Shown here piece after piece: positions 61,845-64,000 of a stretch of 64,000 nt of DNA. Numbering within the stretch: the first letter of the stretch is position 1; each line of letters opens with the position of its first letter. Made by a program: the position numbers and the translations under genes. Location of the stretch: contig NZ_JAKFGB010000012.1 of assembly GCF_022267515.1 (NCBI RefSeq), positions 124,001-188,000 of the forward strand, read 5' to 3'. The notes under the pieces were generated by a model. It was not told where the DNA came from, did not search any database, and saw only the letters and a program-made list of their open reading frames with translations. The DNA comes from Rubinisphaera margarita. GTDB lineage: Bacteria; Planctomycetota; Planctomycetia; Planctomycetales; Planctomycetaceae.

Positions 61845-64000
61845 GTGATCATCACCAGCACGTCGCACTCGATATGGATTCGAAACGCCCGCACGCACAA
61901 TCTGCAGGGCGTCGACGTCGAGATTCCGCATGGCCGGCTGACGGTCGTGACCGGCGTCAGCGGATCCGGCAAGAGTTCTCTGGTTTTCCAGACTCTGTTC
62001 GCGGAAGGGCAGCGGAGATTTCTCGGCACGCTCTCCGGGCATTCGGCCGGTTTGCTGACGTCACTCCCCCGCGGCGAAGTCGATGAGATCACAGGGCTCT
62101 CGCCCGTTATTTCGGTTCCCCAGCAGCGGCCACATGTCTCGTCCCGCAGCACAGTCGCCACGATGACCGAACTGCTCGACTATCTCCGCCTGCTTTACAG
62201 TCAGGTCGGAACTGTCTTCTGTCCTGAATGCCTGGTCCCGGTTCGATCCCAGACGCGTGATCAGATTATCAGTCGTATTCTGGAACTTCCTGAACGTTCC
62301 AAAGTCCAGCTGCTCGCGCCGGTTGTCCGGGGAAAGAAGGGGACCCACGAGGAATTGTTCCAGCGAATCAGTCGCGAGGGGTTCGTCCGAGCCCGGGTGG
62401 ACGGTCAGATCGTCGAGTTTGCCGAAGAGCCTCCGCTGGCGAAAACGAAGCCGCACGATATCGATGTCGTGGTCGACAGACTGATTCTCAAGCCTGAGAT
62501 CCGTCAGCGGCTGGCCGATTCCGTGGAGCAGGCTCTGAAGCTCGGCGATGGCGGCTGCATTGCCTTGGTCCATGCTGATGAGGAATTCGTGGATCACGTC
62601 TTTCACCGTGATCTCAACTGCCCCTCCTGCGGGCAGGCGTTTGCACCGCTGGAGCCCCGTTCGTTCAGCTGGCATTCGGCTCACGGAGCCTGCCCGGTTT
62701 GCGAGGGAACCGGGCGAGAATCTGGCCCGGCCGAGGGGGACGAAGATGAGGTCGAACACGGTGATGCGGCTTCTTGCTCCGCCTGTAACGGGACGCGGCT
62801 CGGCCCGGTGTCCCGGAACGTACGCGTTGCGGAAACCACGTTGCCCACTCTTCTCGGTTTGCGTATCTCTGCAGCCGCAGGTTGGGTCAAGGACTTGCGG
62901 GCGGCAGCCGCTGATCAGCGAGGGCAGAGCATCATCGACAAACTCGCGGGTCCACTCGCGTTCCGTCTGCAGTCGCTGATCGACCTTGGCGTCGGTTACC
63001 TCACGCTCGATCGAAGCGCGGAAACTCTGGCCGGCGGTGAAGTTCAGCGGGTGAGGCTGGCTCGTTGTCTTGGTACGCAGCTCCACGGCAGCTGCTTCAT
63101 ACTCGACGAACCAACTGCCGGCCTGCATGCCCGGGATGCTCAGCGTCTACTGGACCAATTGCGGCAGCTCACCGCGAGCGGAAACACGGTCATCTGCGTG
63201 GAGCACTCACTCGATGCCATTCGCGCAGCCGACCATTTGCTCGAATTTGGTCCCGGCGGCGGAACACGGGGAGGACAGGTTGTCTTCAGTGGGTCACTCT
63301 CCGAGTTGTCTGCTGGGCAGACTCCGACGTCTCGCGCTCTGAATGGCGAGTTTGATCCGCAGACCTCGGGACCTTTCTCCGGATCCGATCGTGGCCACCT
63401 CCAGCTGAAACACGTTCAGCTGCATAATCTCGATGATGTCTCGATTGAGATTCCGCTGGGCAGTCTGACAGCCGTGACGGGCGTGAGCGGTTCCGGAAAG
63501 AGTTCGCTCATCCTCGATTCCCTGGCTGTTCTGCTGAAAAAAGCCCTGCGAGACGAGAAGACCGAAGCTGACGAGGAACGACTCGGTTCACTGCGATTTG
63601 ACGGCAAACTGCAGCGGGCTGCGATTGTCGATCAGTCACCCCCCGGAGGAAATCTGCGATCCTGTCCGGCGACGTTCTCGGGGGCCTGGGATCAGATTCG
63701 CAGGATGCTGGCCCGCACCCGCCTGGCGAAGCTTCGAGGCTTCGATGACAAACGGTTCAGTTTCAACACGACGGAAGGAACCTGCTCGTTCTGCGGTGGA
63801 GCAGGGCAGATACGGACTCGGCATCATCTGGTCCATCAGGAGCAGGTGAAATGTCCGGAGTGTCACGGGCGACGTTTCAACGCCCAGACGCTGGCCGTGA
63901 AATACCGCGGACATTCGGCGTACGATCTTCTGGACATGACCGTAGCAGATGCTCTCGATTTCTGGTCCGAAGTCGAGTCGATCCAGCGATGTCTTCGGCC
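61845..64000 (+). CDS. UvrA-family paralogue (partial, runs off the end)
   Basis: At least 718 residues, open to the window end. Two ABC ATPase modules. First Walker A TGVSGSGKSSL; first zinc-like CPEC; CPSCGQAF and CPVCEGTGR; signature LAGGEVQRVRLARC then FILDEPTAGLH; second Walker A again TGVSGSGKSSL at about residue 545; CSFCGGAG and CPECHGRRF as the last zinc module. The UvrB-interaction region is partly recognisable (VDGQIVEFAEEPPL). The spacing is shorter than in main UvrA (second Walker A about residue 640), so it is probably a UvrA2-like paralogue, not the main repair subunit. Start is unclear: GTG 61845 overlaps the AAGGAG; ATC 61851 is spaced better. Confidence 0.82.
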   Translation, partial: MIITSTSHSIWIRNARTHNLQGVDVEIPHGRLTVVTGVSGSGKSSLVFQTLFAEGQRRFLGTLSGHSAGLLTSLPRGEVDEITGLSPVISVPQQRPHVSSRSTVATMTELLDYLRLLYSQVGTVFCPECLVPVRSQTRDQIISRILELPERSKVQLLAPVVRGKKGTHEELFQRISREGFVRARVDGQIVEFAEEPPLAKTKPHDIDVVVDRLILKPEIRQRLADSVEQALKLGDGGCIALVHADEEFVDHVFHRDLNCPSCGQAFAPLEPRSFSWHSAHGACPVCEGTGRESGPAEGDEDEVEHGDAASCSACNGTRLGPVSRNVRVAETTLPTLLGLRISAAAGWVKDLRAAAADQRGQSIIDKLAGPLAFRLQSLIDLGVGYLTLDRSAETLAGGEVQRVRLARCLGTQLHGSCFILDEPTAGLHARDAQRLLDQLRQLTASGNTVICVEHSLDAIRAADHLLEFGPGGGTRGGQVVFSGSLSELSAGQTPTSRALNGEFDPQTSGPFSGSDRGHLQLKHVQLHNLDDVSIEIPLGSLTAVTGVSGSGKSSLILDSLAVLLKKALRDEKTEADEERLGSLRFDGKLQRAAIVDQSPPGGNLRSCPATFSGAWDQIRRMLARTRLAKLRGFDDKRFSFNTTEGTCSFCGGAGQIRTRHHLVHQEQVKCPECHGRRFNAQTLAVKYRGHSAYDLLDMTVADALDFWSEVESIQRCLR

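Overview
The window looks like a chromosomal stretch of a planctomycete (Planctomycetota, probably order Planctomycetales). This rests on gene content: two secreted Cys-type sulfatases, a Tat-exported Gfo/Idh/MocA oxidoreductase and other RR-leader proteins, a DUF1080 + glucose/sorbosone dehydrogenase fusion, PQQ-like and NHL beta-propellers, a SUMF1-like lipoprotein and three large Hanks-type Ser/Thr kinases. Composition is GC-rich and gene orientation is mixed. I saw no phage, transposase, rRNA, plasmid origin or CRISPR array, so this is mostly ordinary chromosome.

Layout. 0-4.6 kb: end of an unknown gene, exported hydroxypyruvate-isomerase-like protein, an intergenic palindromic repeat pair, purM, an ABC-2 permease and a convergent SUMF1-like lipoprotein. 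4.8-10.4 kb: a compact type II fatty-acid-synthesis-like module (dehydratase, FabG, oversized ACP, second dehydratase-like protein, FabF-type synthase, alpha/beta hydrolase). 10.6-16 kb: FHA protein, pterin carbinolamine dehydratase, oxidoreductase, tRNA-Leu(CAG), DUF1080/GSDH fusion. 16-22.5 kb: kdsB, pyrG, a Ski2-like helicase almost abutting an HD phosphohydrolase. 22.5-28.8 kb (all minus): SMI1/KNR4-like protein, VOC protein, small protein, mdh, sulfatase with a C-terminal SecD-head-like domain, glycosyltransferase, hypothetical protein. 29-38 kb: small membrane protein, clpX, CPBP protease, a soluble kinase, secreted and beta-propeller proteins, metal-binding-like lipoprotein. 38-49.4 kb: transmembrane kinase, degenerate phosphohexomutase, glycosyltransferase, purD, sigma-54-type AAA+ activator coupled to maf, PLP enzyme, acyltransferase. 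49.6-64 kb: membrane coiled-coil protein, FHA-kinase, KaiC/RecA-like ATPase, YeiH exporter with a small overlapping gene, second sulfatase, DUF1294, ribD, SEC-C/TPR protein and a UvrA paralogue running off the end.

How the genes work together: housekeeping functions (purine, CTP, riboflavin, KDO, malate, ClpXP) are scattered as single genes. The clearest functional unit is the fatty-acid-like module. The second theme is phospho-signalling: three kinases of different architecture and two FHA modules within about 45 kb. The third is secreted or periplasmic sugar and sulfate-ester metabolism. No complete, obviously new defence or mobile system is visible. The most unusual items are domain fusions and degenerate enzymes: sulfatase-SecD head, zinc-ribbon-like phosphohexomutase relic, DWG kinase, kinase with a chaperone-like tail, long ACP, PurD insertion. 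Several palindromes also sit at possible control positions.
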